This document shows positions 49,785 through 62,919 of a DNA stretch of 64,000 nt, one piece after another. The translations under genes were made by a program, and so were the position numbers. The notes beneath the pieces are model-generated. The model was given only the letters and a program-made list of their open reading frames with translations. It ran no database searches and was not told the origin of the DNA. The DNA comes from Dillenia suffruticosa (lineage: Eukaryota > Streptophyta > Magnoliopsida > Dilleniales > Dilleniaceae). Position 1 is the first letter of the stretch. The number at the start of each line of letters is the position of its first letter. The stretch spans positions 2,010,501-2,074,500 of the forward strand of contig JAVTVX010000013.1 of NCBI GenBank assembly GCA_033439265.1, in the 5' to 3' direction.

Positions 49785-52700
49785 ATGGGTGCGTCGTCAT
49801 GGCCTTCAGAATCAGAGGTAATCGATTCACTTGTTTATCTTAAATGGTGGGTTTCTTCTTAATTTTCTGATCTGAGTTTTCCAATCATTTTTCGCCCATG
49901 GTAATTTGTGGGCCTCCGTGAATTTCACAATGCAGGTTAGTTTGTAGCTTGATTGTGGTTATAATCGTTAATATAGTGCACTTGTTTATGTGATTTCTAA
50001 CAACGTTGTCAATTCATTAATCTTTTGATGATCCGTTCTATGTTTTGTAATGTAATGCAGTTGGATGAAATAAGGAAGAGGGTTGCTGAAATGGGTGGCA
50101 CTGGTAAAGATAAGGTTAGAGTTGTTGTCTCCCCCTATAGAATTTGTCCTCTGGGAGCTCATATTGATCATCAGGTTCTTCTCATTCTCTCTCTCTTTTA
50201 ATTAGCCTCCAATGTATCTTCTGGTTATAATTTTTTGTATCAACCTTGATATGATATGATGTCAGTTTCAAGTGTAAGAAAAAATTCTAGATCCAAATTT
50301 TGTCTTCCCTATTTGTTAATTAGCTTGATTGTAAACTTGTTTGCATCTTTATTTAAGGAGCTGGGTTCAATTTTTAAAGCAGTTCTTAATAAAAATGAGT
50401 AACGGTGTCTGCACATTGCGCATATTGGAACTTATGTGAATAGTGGGATACTTTAAAGCTTTAAATAACCCTATCTGTTAATTCTTTTGAACATGCTCAC
50501 AAGATTCTCATTGAGATTAGTTCAAATTTTTTTGTTAGGAATAAAATTTGCTTAAACTTTCTTTGTGGTTTGGCCCGAGTCATTTAATCACCTTGTAAAT
50601 CTAAGCAAAAAGTGTGTTGGGGGTGGGGGGGTGGGGGTGGGGGTGGGGGAGTTTAATAATTCTTGAAGCGATAAGAGTTAAGTGATTTGAATCCAAATTC
50701 TAACCACAAAGGTCTTAACAAACTAAAAACTCATTTGCTAACAGGTTGATGCATAGGGTATTTTCAGACATTCTCAACCATAGAATGTTTATTCTCATTT
50801 GGCCAAACGACAAGGGCAGAAAACAAAGTTTTTCCTTTTGATTATCCATGTATATTTCTATGTTCAGGAGAGGAATCCCAAGCAGTTAGGCCTAGAAGTC
50901 CATGTTTGTGCATTTCTTTACACTTTGTCCTTCTGAAAATTTGGAATCAAGTTGGAGCTTGCCCCTCTAACTTTTAACAAACTTTTGCAGGGAGGAACTG
51001 TTTCAGCTATGACGATTAACAAGGGTATCCTCCTTGGTTTTATTCCCTCCGGTGATTCCCAGGCGAGTGCCCTTTTTCATCATACAGTCACAATTTAAAA
51101 CCGGTCATTTGGATGTTACTGATTGTGGATGTGATAAATAACAGCCTTCTGTCCAAACTTTGATAGATTAATCATATCAAGACTTTTGAATAACTTGGTT
51201 TGATCTGATTGAAATTAACTAGGCTCTTACGGTTTCCACAGGTGGACAATCATCTTAACTAAATCTTATTGTTGGTGTGAAGCACTAAAATACACAAACT
51301 TGCAGCGAATATAGCATTTGCTATCACTTATGAGTAACCAAAACTTGATAAAGAGCAAAACCTGTTAATGATCAGAAGAGTTTTTTATTGGCTATTTAAA
51401 ATTTGTTTGCACAGCAATGCATCGGCTTAAAAATGTTAACAAATTTGTTCACTGCACACATAGCTTTTAAAAGGTAGAAATAACTTTATTGACATTCTTA
51501 TTTGCAGGATTATATAGCCTTTTTTTTTTTTTTTGGAAAAGTTATTACTCACCATGATTGGAAATTTAGAATTGCATGGGAAAGAAAAGATGCAAATATG
51601 CTATTTGAAATCTTAATTTTCCTCATCTGCAAACTATGATGAATTTAAATGATATAAAAAATTGTTACACCCTCTAAATGCTAAGATAATAATTGTTCTC
51701 TATAGTCTTTTGTTTATCTATGTAACTCTGGTCACTAACATGGAGTAGGCAATATTTTCTGGTGTAGGTTCTACTGTGCTCTGGACAGTTTAAAGGCGAA
51801 GTTAACTTCAGGTAGGAAAAAAAGTATTATTATCTCGATATTGTTTTGTCCTCTTGTTGCTTTATTATGTCTCATATTTTGGTAATTCACATAAGCTTAA
51901 TATAGTATGGTCAATTCTCTATATATTAGATCTTTGCACATGCTGACTTTGAACCATAGTTGACCTCCAAATGAAGTGAACTATGCAGAGCAATGAAAGC
52001 TGGAAGACTAATTTATGGCACAAACGATATAGCCTGATGTTTAATTTTGCTTTTTGAGAGGGTTTAATTTTCTTTGCTATATTCTCTTGGTAGTAACCAC
52101 AATGTTAGTTTATCCTTGTGTTTGGTCTATCAAAGAGATTTCAGTTGCTGATTGAGAATCTTTTCTGAATGAGCTATACATATAAATAGTTGAGGTCCCA
52201 CATTCAATTATTTCCAATTTCCATTGCTTGGCTCCTGCTTATCTCCTCACTTCCTTTCCAGCAGTTAAACTCAGGCTACACAAACAATTGAATATTGTCT
52301 TTTTAGACTGGTTCTATTTTCAACTGATTATTGTTTTATTCCCAATCCAACATTTCCTCTTCTTTTCCAAGATATGCCCATTTTAGTTTCGAATAGATCA
52401 GCTTATGTGAAATTTTATATTATCAACTTTTTTAAGAATAAAATGACTATACTGGACCTTACAGAATTGATGAAATTCAGCACTCGAGGCATGCCACCAA
52501 GTCAAATGGCTCGATCAAATCACAAGAGGAATTTAATTGGGGAAAATATGCAAGAGGAGCCCTCTATGCACTACAAAGTAGAGGGAACAATCTCACCCAG
52601 GTAAAATATAATGAATTGAAATTAAAAATTTACTTTGTTCTTCTTCCAGGGACATGTTTTCCTTTTTGATACGTCATCTTCCATTTATGGTATTGTTGTC

Positions 52701-55700
52701 TTATATAAATGAAAAAGAAAAGGTGAACAATGTAAATATTTGAGCAAGATGAACCAAAGAAAAATTGTCTTGAAATCAATTAGAAGTCCAACTGAGGTAT
52801 GTGCCAGTCTTTATATGCATGCTGCACCAAGTTTTGTGAGATGAAATGATCTGATACCCTTTTATGCATGTTCTTTGTTGAAAAATGGTTTTAATCACTG
52901 TTTAGCGTTTCTCATTATTAGTGGGTAGTCAGTTGATTTTATACTTTTATGTGACCATTACGCAATTCTTCCAGGGTATCATAGGTTACATCTGTGGGTC
53001 TGAAGGTCTTGATAGTTCAGGTGTTAGCTCTTCTGCTGCTGTAAGTTTGTGTTTTCTATTCTTGTACTTCCTTTCTTTCACTTTAAGTGTTGTTTAAGGT
53101 TATTGCACAATAACGAAATCATATCATTGAACAGTCACAATTCTAGAGAAAAAAGTATTAATTGACCAACTCTTTTTATCAATTAGAATGCAATGAGAAA
53201 TTTGAAAAGACTACAAAAGTGAGAACTGGATATGCTACAAAAACGATGATTGGAAAAATCAATTGATATATGCAATAATAAAGTATTTAAAGCAGATAAC
53301 CAAAGACAATGTAAAGTTGGGAAAATAATTAATATTTCCTTGAATTTCTAAGATGACACTTCAAATGGGGGAAAAAAAATCTAAAATGATACTTGAAGTG
53401 GAACAGGGGGAGTAATAAATTATTTTCCTAAATCATATGGTTTAGACAATGTAGATATGCTTAATCAATATATATTAGTTATTGTATACACTAAAATAAT
53501 TCCATCTTCATTTGGTGTTCTAGCTGTATAATGTATTATTTTTGGCAAATTGTTCGTACTGCTATTTTGATATCATATCATTATCTATATTCTTCCCTTT
53601 TAGTGTCCAGGAAACAACCAAAGTTCCGATTATTTCGTTGCTTTATCCACAATTTTGATTTTTGATTCTTTTTTTTGTTTTTTTTGGGGGGGGGGGGGAA
53701 CAAATTGCACTTACATCATAAAAAATTTTACAAGATCAAATTGTTTAGTTGGCTTATTCTTGAATATTTTAATTAACAGATCTCCAATTGGCTCATTCTT
53801 GAGTCATCAAATTGAACTCCTTATGCTGTAGGTTGTTCTAGTAAGGAACAAAGTGATTGATGAACAATATTTGCACAGAATTAAGAGTAAAAGGAAAGGG
53901 TCTAAACAATCCATGCACTCATTCCCATGTTCTTATTCATTATTTCTTAGTCAACATTGTGGCCTTCCATAGCAATGATATGCCTTTGCAGCACCCAAGT
54001 TTTAAACTTGTTTAAAAATCATTGTCCTTTGTAGAAATTGACTTGCCATAATCATATCAATAAACATATATTAAAAAAAAATTGCATCACTGCTACAGAT
54101 GTAAAGCATTAATCTCATGCTAGATCTTGACAGTTTTTAGCTGAAAGAGCAATAAAATGGTTAAGGATGGGGGGGTTGAGTGTTATTAGCGCATCGTGGT
54201 AATGCTTATGTATATCTAATGGTGAAATTCTAATATATGTGGCAGTAACAGAAGAAAGAATGAGTTATTTTACATATGAATTATATGTGGCATTAACAGC
54301 TTCCCCCCTGGGGGGAGGGGTTTATGTATGCGGTTGTGCATAGAACCTTCAAGGACAGGTGCAGGCTGAAATTGCACAGAATCTCTGGTCATATCTAATA
54401 TGCTTAATAAGTTGCTTCGGTATGCTTAATGTGTTCTTTGTAACAAGAGTAAAGAAAAATTATTCGGACTTTTAAATATGCTTTGTTCCATCTTAACAAG
54501 TTGTCAACTTTTTCTTGAACATATTTTTCATGGATGGAGAATTACTATGGAGCTCTTACCATATTGTTATCAAAATGTCATTTTAGCTATAATATGAAGT
54601 AAGTTGAGAAGAATGAGAAATTATATAGTTGAAAGGGTGATAAAATATATCTCTTTTTATTTATGATGTTACTATATTATCAGCAACTCACTTTTCTTCT
54701 ACTCCGATTGTGCAGTGTCAACCGTCATTGCATCCATGGTTAAATGTCCATTCAATCCTTGAGATTTTCTGATCTTAAACTTGCTTGTATAACAGGTTGG
54801 AGTTGCTTACCTGTTGGCTTTTGAGATTGCAAACAACCTAACAGTATCTCCTTCAGAAAATATTGAGTATGATCGGTGAGTTTTTCCTTAGCGCATTATT
54901 AATGTGTTGAACATCTGGCAAAGTAAATATGAAGGAGTCAAGTGTGTTGGCTTCGCTGGACGAAAGTTGATACGACCAGGCAACTGATACTGAGAGTGTT
55001 GATCTTCTTTAGGTTAGACCAAGGTCCTAAATCCATTAATTCTTGATTTCAGGACATAGTAGAATATAAGAGGTTTTTGGAATTAGAACCATCTGAAGGA
55101 TTGGTTGAATTTGTTTTATTTGATTAGAAGCTTGATTGTGCTATCTTTATAATATGCTTAAATGATACATAGCTACGTTTTCCTGAGCAGAGACTTTTTC
55201 CTGCTGACTTTGGAATAGTAAATTTATGTGTTTTTTTTCCCCTGTTATTTGGAACCTTATTTTAAGTATGAATAAGAAATTAGAAGTTTTTATAATACCG
55301 GGCAAGTGTATGTGCTCCCAATTTTGTTGTCATCTGTGATAATTTAGGAATATTGGGTCTCATAATATCCTGATTATTTCTCCTGTAGGATCATTGAAAA
55401 TGAATTCTTAGGCCTGAAAAATGGAATATTGGATCAATCAGCCATTCTGCTTTCAAGCTATGGTTGTTTAACCTGTATGAATTGCAAGGTAAGTTATGGG
55501 TTCTTTTGCCTATGGCAGCTAAGGAAAGTCAGAGAAGTGCAGTTGTGTAGGTTTTGTGCTGAGCATATAAGAAAAGCCATGTTTCTACCCCTAAATATTG
55601 GTATAATTAGAACATTGTTCCTTTTATCCTTCATTATTTACTGTATGGCATGGTTCTGTTTGTTCCTAGGCTTGGATTGCTGCATTTTGTCTTGTTGTGA

Positions 55701-58421
55701 GCCCTCTAATGTGGGTTTAGGCACACAGACTAGTGGTAGTAGGCAGCTAATGCAGCGTTCCTGGTTTATGGTTGATCTCTGTCCAATGAACCTTGCAATT
55801 GCTACATTGTCCTCCATCTTTGGGACATCCCTGCACATCTTTCTCAAGTCCATAAATGGAGCATGTTAATCATTAAAATTGGCTTAGATTGTAAATAAAA
55901 TTGACAAGTACCACAAACGCCTTTGTTCTGGGGGGGCGCCATCTCAAATAGCAGATAATGCTTATTCAGCCTGCCTTGCATGGTCATCTTGCAATCTCTA
56001 ACCTTCAGTCTACTTCTGGTGTGGGATTATTCTCTGCGAAAATATTTTAGTTAGTTAAGGAAAAGTTCATTGTTTTTCCCCTTTTTTTTTGTGGGAGGGA
56101 GGACAACAAGTACAAAACTTTAACATGGTCATTTATAACTATCTCGGATGGAATATGACAAGTGAGACGGTTCAACATGAACTTGGATTCATTTCTTTGA
56201 GAGAATGCCAGTTTGACTTAAGTTCCTTTTGAGTTTTATAACCTGCCTTCCTACTGAAAAATTATTCATTTCTTTGAGACTATCCTTGTGTGATAGTTGC
56301 ACAATTTGGTTCATATTTGTTATCTGCATTGCTTCAATGATAACATCTCTTATATCAGGTCTTCCATCAGCTATAGCTGCTATCCTGAATAAGTGAATTT
56401 CAATCTCTCTCAGAATTTGTTTTATCTTTAGTAATCTGTGTTATCTTAATAATAATTTATGTTTAACTATAGTTTCTGGAACTTTTAGCAATTATGTCTC
56501 TCATGTATCTAGCTCTACAAATGTAGACCAAAGAGCACAAGCTCATACATGCACCGCGGTCTAAAGGAAACCTCAAAACTGGAGAGCAGAAATCATACAA
56601 GATATTGTTGGCACTTTCAGGCTTGAAAGAGGCTCTGACCAATAACCCGGGGTATAATCATAGAGTGTTGGAGTGTCAAGAGGCTGCAAGAGTTCTCCTG
56701 CAGTATGATCTTATACCCTTCTCAAGATAAAAACTTGTTGAATTTATGACCTTTGTTACTGTTGCTGGTTTCTTTGCATATGCCTCCTATAGCTTACAGA
56801 GAGCCTATAAGGCTTGCTTTTTTTTTTTTTTTTTTTTTTTTTCCTGTTCGTCCTAATTTTTTAGATAAAACTTTGATGTTTCAACAAATTTTACCGTCAC
56901 CATTAAAGCAGTCAATGCAAGAACTTATGATAATCTATAGAAGATAAGAAGGAAATAGTCTCCTTAGAGTGACCAAATTTAAGGGACTAAGAAATAATTA
57001 AAAAAAATAATTTTTCTTGAAAATCAGTGTAGTGAATATGGCCATAACATAATTCAATGCTGCAACATATTTTGAGGTGTAACTGAAATATTATGGACTG
57101 CTTTTACTAATCAGATACTCTCCCATTTCTATGCCCAAGTGATGGAAGCACTCTTCCTAGCCTGGATTTTTACTTCTTTTGACTTTGTAGTATTATTTCT
57201 GTGTCACCTGTTGTACTAATATTATTCGTTTTTCCTTATACAGAGCTTCTGGATTTGATGAATGGGAGCCCCTACTATCTAATGGTATCTATTTAGGTGT
57301 TTGTTTAAAGATGGATCTTTATTTTGCTTCTAATGTTTATAATGATTTTGATTGCTCTGTTTTCATGCTTAAACAGTTGAACCTGAAGCATACGAAGCTC
57401 ATAAGGTATGACTGTAATGAGCACACAAAGTTCTATCTAGAAAGATAAGCATATGTGGAAGGCTGTTTGTCGGAATCATTGCATGAACTTAGCTTGGACG
57501 ATCAAGTCTGATATTTTAAACTTCTTCCCCAATTTGCAGGGCAAGTTGGAACCTCATCTAGCCAGAAGAGCTGAGCATTATTTCTCAGAAAACGCCCGAG
57601 TCATGAAAGGCACTACTCTTTGTATTTTTGGTATTTTTGGTATTTTTTCCCCTTTTGGTACTCAAGGTTGGTGCAGTTGCTGGTTTCAGGACTTGAAGCA
57701 TGGGCTGCTGGCAGGATGGAAGAGTTTGGAAAGCTCATTTCAGCCTCTGGTCTGAGTTCTATTCAGAACTATGAATGTGGTATGTGGTGGCACATGGTCT
57801 GTGTGTAGCTTAAATTGGTCCATTTCTGGAGGAAAACAAAAAATTTAAAGCAGAGTATTCATTCTTTTTTGACTTTGAAATTTAGAAGTCAACTTAGAAG
57901 CAGGTAGTAATTGTGTGAAGGTTTGGTGCTAATCAATCTTGGAAAAGCTATTAGAGAAATCAATCCTCTATAAGTTGGTCTTATTAACGAAGACCACAAC
58001 ACTGAGATAGCATTATTGATAGGTCAGATTGGTTGAAAAATCATTCTGGTATGAACATTTATTCTCTAATAAGTGTTTCTGAGATAAGGTTTGCAGTTGT
58101 GCACTTTTCTTTTTCATTGTTAATCACTTTTCCTTGTCAGAATATGTCTCTGATTGAAACATTGTCACTCCAATAGGTTGTGAACCACTAATTGCACTAT
58201 ATGAGATCCTTGTAAAGACTCCTGGAGTTTATGGGGCACGATTTAGTGGTGCGGGGTTCAGAGGATGCTGCATTGGATTCGTAGCAGCTGATCAAGCTGA
58301 GAAAGCTGCTTCATTTGTCAGGGAGGAATACAAAAGAGTCCAACCTCAGCTAGCCAGCCAGATTCGTCAAGAATCAGCAGTTTTAATATGCAATGCGGGC
58401 GATTGCGCTCATGTTATCTGA
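49785..58421 (+). CDS. GALAK: Galacturonokinase (GHMP kinase)
   Basis: Fourteen exons (49785-49817, 50061-50174, 50991-51062, 51768-51811, 52465-52600, 52975-53040, 54796-54875, 55389-55488, 56527-56702, 57244-57284, 57377-57405, 57540-57609, 57690-57779, 58177-58421) join to 431 residues, against 424 in Arabidopsis At3g10700. GHMP motifs: substrate loop PYRICPLGAHIDHQGG (36-51), ATP loop GLDSSGVSSSAA (144-155) and C-terminal motif GVYGARFSGAGFRGCC (367-382). The enzyme phosphorylates D-galacturonic acid at C1 in the cytosol, salvaging pectin sugar toward UDP-GalA. Introns 3 (CAG/GCGAGT) and 12 (AAAG/GCACTA) appear to start with GC. Several exons are very short (29, 33, 41, 44 nt). No lesions are seen. 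Confidence 0.93.
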
Positions 58422-59154
58422 ACAAGTGAGGGGAATTCTTATTCTTTGGTAACTTTCCATCCGCTTTCATTTGCTCAATTTGTTGGTACCGTGGATAATA
58501 AGCACCAGCACCAGCACCACAGTCATTGTCCACCTGGGGTTTGTTATGTTTAATTCCTATGGATTGTAAGTTTTTGTGCATTAAAATTTATGCCATTTAT
58601 AGAAAGAGATTAGTGTGCCCATGATAGAAAGATCTCTACTATAAACTTTGAGTGAAATTGATATTTTTGCTGTCATACCCTCGTTTTTAGATTTATGAAG
58701 GAGAGAAACATGTATGAAGTGTTCTTCTTCTTATTATTATTCTTATTATTATTATTATTTAAATAAATATTTGTCATCATCTTGTATTTGGATTTAATTT
58801 GATTAATTCGATCGAGTATTATAAGGTTTATTAAGGGATTTATTCTTATTATGTCTATCTTTTCGTTTTAAAAATTTAAATTTGAGATTTTAATTAAAAG
58901 AAATTAACGTAAAATCATTACGCACCCGGGTAATCGGTAGTGTTATTCTTTTTTGGACGTTAAGACTTACTTTTACATGCACTGACACTCTCTATAGATC
59001 TATGCGTAGGCTGAAATTAATTTTCAATCACTGTCTTTTCGTGGTCTTATCATCTGGCATAATTAATATTTATATAGATTTAGACTCATTCTTGTCCCAA
59101 GAGTCAAAAATGAAACTTTCATTCCTCATTCAAGTATTGATGTGCACCATCGAG

Positions 59155-59155
<1 letters not shown>

Positions 59156-59194
<39 letters not shown>
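59156..59194. repeat. (GA)n microsatellite
   Basis: About 19 GA units without interruption. Confidence 0.95.
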
Positions 59195-59198
<4 letters not shown>

Positions 59199-59584
59199 TT
59201 CATCGGTAGTGGGAGAATCCGCAATGCTCTTTGCATTTATTTTTTAGATTTCCCGTCTCAACAAATTATTTCTAAACACGTTAGTTATGATATTATTATA
59301 TCAGTAATCCATAAATTTGATAATAAAATATTATATTTTTAATCAAAACATCGAGTTGAATATTAAAAATAAAAAAAATAGATTTTAGGTAATTAATCTT
59401 CAAATTAAATTTTATATTTACTTAAATTGAATTAATTAGATTTTGAATATTATCGAGAAAAAAAATTATAACTGGTTTTGATTGCGGGACAATATGGTCA
59501 GAAAGGCATCAGTTCTATCCTAATCATGTTGAAGACCTAACAATATCGAATGTAGGCTTATCAAATATAATGTTGAAGGAGCAC

Positions 59585-59589
<5 letters not shown>

Positions 59590-59623
<34 letters not shown>
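59590..59623. repeat. (AT)n microsatellite
   Basis: About 17 AT units. The flanks repeat the word ATAATGTTGAAGG (at about 59568 and 59622), so the tract sits between two short direct repeats. Confidence 0.85.
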
Positions 59624-59625
<2 letters not shown>

Positions 59626-60188
59626 GTTGAAGGCACTATCATCTCCGCCTCTTTCTGTAAAATGGATAGAGAAAATGGTATTTGGTGCGGTTTGAAAAAT
59701 CTTAATTTTTTCTTATTTTATTTTTAAGTTAAAATATTTTTTTATATAAATATATTGTTTTATAAGTAAAAGTTAAATTTCTTTAATAAAAAAGTTAAAT
59801 CAATATCGGCTTGAAAAAAAAAAAAAAATTGAGAAGCTATTTTTAATATGTTATCGCCCTTGATTTTTTCCTCTCACAGGGGAATGCACGTCCTTTGCTT
59901 GATTATCTTGTTATTTTGATTGTTCTATTAAAAAGCCCTTGCCCTTGCTTCTTGTCTTATCAATCAAACTGATAGCTTCCATAGTTCACTCTTTGTTTCT
60001 TTTTTTTTTTTTTAATTTTTTTAATTTTTGGTTTTTGACTGGTAGGATTAAAGTTATTTTATGTTTGTAAACAAAAGATATGAAATTTAGATAATTGCAA
60101 AGTTGGTGTTGTCAAGTAGTAGGGTTGTGGGTGGGTGCACTTCTTGCGATGGTCTGTCTTATCAAATGAAGACATACACTTGGCATTT

Positions 60189-60962
60189 GGCATTTGGGAC
60201 CGAAAGGGACAAAAACAATATCAAAAACCCTAATGGGGAATAAAATAGATAATCGGAAAACTGTTTATACCACTTTCGGTTGTGTGCAGATGACTTCATT
60301 TGTCATTTGGGACCAAAAGGAACAAAAGATAATTAGTTATAATATATTCTGCGATCATATTTTAATTCAAGTTTTGAATTTAAAATTTAATTAAAAAATT
60401 TAAAATATTTATCAACTAGATTGATTGTCTATAGATTTTTTCGTACTAACTTGTCGATTTAATATTTGTTACCATAGTCATATATTTGACTTACATAACA
60501 TGTTTTGTATTGAGCCATACTTGTTTTTTTTTTTTTTTTTTGGTTAATACTGAGAGACTCGAATATGAGATGTTTAAAGAATGGGATGAAAAACATGGTG
60601 GTTGAGCCATGGCTCATTGGCACCCATACTTGATTTAACTTGTTCTTTTGTTTAATCAATTTTATAAAATATATTAAAAAGGATTCTCAGTAATACTTTT
60701 AAAACTCGTAAAGCACAGTGATAGAGAAATCCAATTGATTCAAATAATTTAAAACTATATAAATTTGCACAACATACTTCCATTTATATTCTCTATTCAC
60801 ATATTTCACGACAAATATAATAATTTTATATACCAAATATACGGCATGATAATTGGCATTTGGGACTGAAAGGAACAAGAACAATATCAAAAACCCTAAT
60901 CGGGAATAAAATAGATAATCTGAAAACTGTTTATCCCACTTTCGGGTTTGTGGAAATGACTT
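60189..60962. repeat. Pair of 108-bp direct repeats, 60189-60296 and 60855-60962
   Basis: Two segments of about 108 bp, starting GGCATTTGGGAC and ending TGACTT, align with roughly 90 percent identity by eye and share AACAATATCAAAAACCCTAA and AATAAAATAGATAAT. They are 666 bp apart. A shorter third piece (CATTTGGGACCAAAAGGAAC, near 60304) follows the first copy. They may be ends of an unrecognised element or a local duplication. Confidence 0.7.
60522..60620 (-). mobile_element. Short tRNA-derived SINE
   Basis: On minus: box A-like TGGCTCAACCA (60599-60609), 33 bp of spacer, box B TATTCGAGTC (60556-60565), then CTCTCAGTATTAACC and a poly(A) tail (T-run 60523-60541 on plus). In size it resembles the 23.5-kb copy. 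It lies inside the 60189-60962 repeat pair. Confidence 0.55.
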
Positions 60963-60985
60963 TTTTGAGGAATACCATATCGAAA

Positions 60986-60987
<2 letters not shown>

Positions 60988-61032
<45 letters not shown>
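60988..61032. repeat. (AT)n microsatellite
   Basis: About 22 AT units directly after the second 108-bp repeat. Confidence 0.95.
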
Positions 61033-61036
<4 letters not shown>

Positions 61037-61124
61037 TTAAAGATCGGACGTGTGAGAAAATCACAGCCACTATTAGTGCCAATTCACTAAGGAACAATTA
61101 GATAGCCAGGATTTAGTCCTAATC

Positions 61125-61127
61125 TAA

Positions 61128-61158
<31 letters not shown>

Positions 61159-61181
61159 ATATATATATATATATATATATA
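61125..61181. repeat. (AAAT)n followed by (AT)n microsatellite
   Basis: About nine AAAT units pass directly into about eleven AT units. Confidence 0.9.
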
Positions 61182-62841
61182 TAATTTGACTATTCTTTTT
61201 TTCTCATTTATAAGATGTGTTTTGAGGTAGAAACAACAAGGTTTATGTTTAATAAATAATTTTTAACAAGTATTTTTAAGACATCCGTTTACATTTTCCT
61301 AATAAAAATAAAAATATATTTATATATTTATTTATTTATTTATAAATTTATTTATGCATGTCATAGATGATGAAAATCGATTAATCGATCGTACTCACCG
61401 GTGGTGATTATTAGATCGGTGCTTTTTTTTTTTATACTATATAAATTGGTATCTGAAATTATGTTCTGGTTAATTCGATTCGTAATTTACAGTAACTCAT
61501 TTAAGTGGATTATTCTTCCAACGTAGTTTTTTTCATATCCAAATAATAAGTCGAGTTTGAAAATTTGGTTAAGGGTTTTACGTTAAATTTCATTAGATTA
61601 ATTATTCGTTGGTATTATTGGATCGGTGTTTATTACGTATGATGGCAAACTTATTATTTATTAAAGTTATCGATTTATGTTCATACATTGCATTTACTAC
61701 CGAGTTCTTAAAATTTATAAGTTGTGCTCTTTTCTCCCGATTTTGTTCAAAAAAAGTTTCAAAATTATAGAAATTACTTTAAAATTTTCTATTTTCAATT
61801 GAAATCACAATTTTTAGGAATTTCGTCAAATTCTAAATGCATCAAAATTATTAATTTGACAAGATTCATGTTTTTTCCCCCTATAATAACTTCTTGGATA
61901 AAAGTAAATTTTGAGTTAACAATTCACGATCGTTGATCTGAATGCATATCGATTTCAACGCAAAACCAAGATTGAACGCGAAACCAAAAGCGAAGGATCT
62001 ATCGATATTTATTAGTGTAGATTAAATGAATATCTTTGTTTCTTAATCAAGTCAAAAGTTTGACTTCTTTTGAATATGAAAAAAATAATATTGAAAAATC
62101 TGTCCCAAATTCTAAAGGTCGTTTTTGCCTCTTTATCCCCTTGATTCAATGATTCCGCCTTAAACCGCACCATACATTTTAATAAACTTAATTTGAATGG
62201 TCTCGTGGTGGGGTGTTTTTTTTTGGGGGGGGGGGGGGGTGGGAGATATTGAAGTGGTCATTACCTTTATGCCCAATCCTAAGCTGCCCCATTCATCACT
62301 TGGGGCCAATTTTCAATGAACTTGATTTGCCCTTATATGGATCCCAAAGGGTGCTTATCTAGGGTACCACAAGCACTTTTCTTTTCTACTAATGGTTAAT
62401 GGACTTAATGAATAACCATATTAGATTTCTCCATTAAATTTTAATTTTAAAATTAAAAAAAAATTATATTAAAAAAATTCTCCTTAAAATAAACTCGACA
62501 TGAATTAGTTGAAATATAACATATATTTAAAAATTAGAAATTTTCTTTTAAATTTCAAAGGACAATTGTTCTTGGTCGATCTTCCCTTTGCCCCCTCATA
62601 ATACGCATGGAATTAAAAGAAAAAAAATCAATTTATAATAGCCGTGGAAAAAGTTTCAAGTAATTGAATAGGGTGGTAATCAGAAGAATTGTGATACATT
62701 GGAACAACGTAGATCTAGTACCACCTAATGTCATACATCTGTCTTATTGAATCGTATAAGATTAGTTTAACTTGTTAAAAAATATTCAATTAAGAATTCA
62801 TCTTTGTTCAATTGCACATCCCAAACCCCAGCTTTTCAATT

Positions 62842-62919
<78 letters not shown>

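Larger units (their letters stand above)
58422..60188. other. GALAK 3' flank and intergenic region
   Basis: This contains the GALAK 3' UTR (with a short CACCAG repeat near 58503-58518) and an ATT-rich run at 58730-58760. Microsatellites at 59156-59194 and 59590-59623 are listed separately. No gene is seen. Confidence 0.55.

Noticed and set aside
57633..57689. GT donors within galacturonokinase intron 12 that would avoid a GC donor
   Set aside because: They leave introns of about 57 nt or less, below usual plant size, and insert residues absent from the family.
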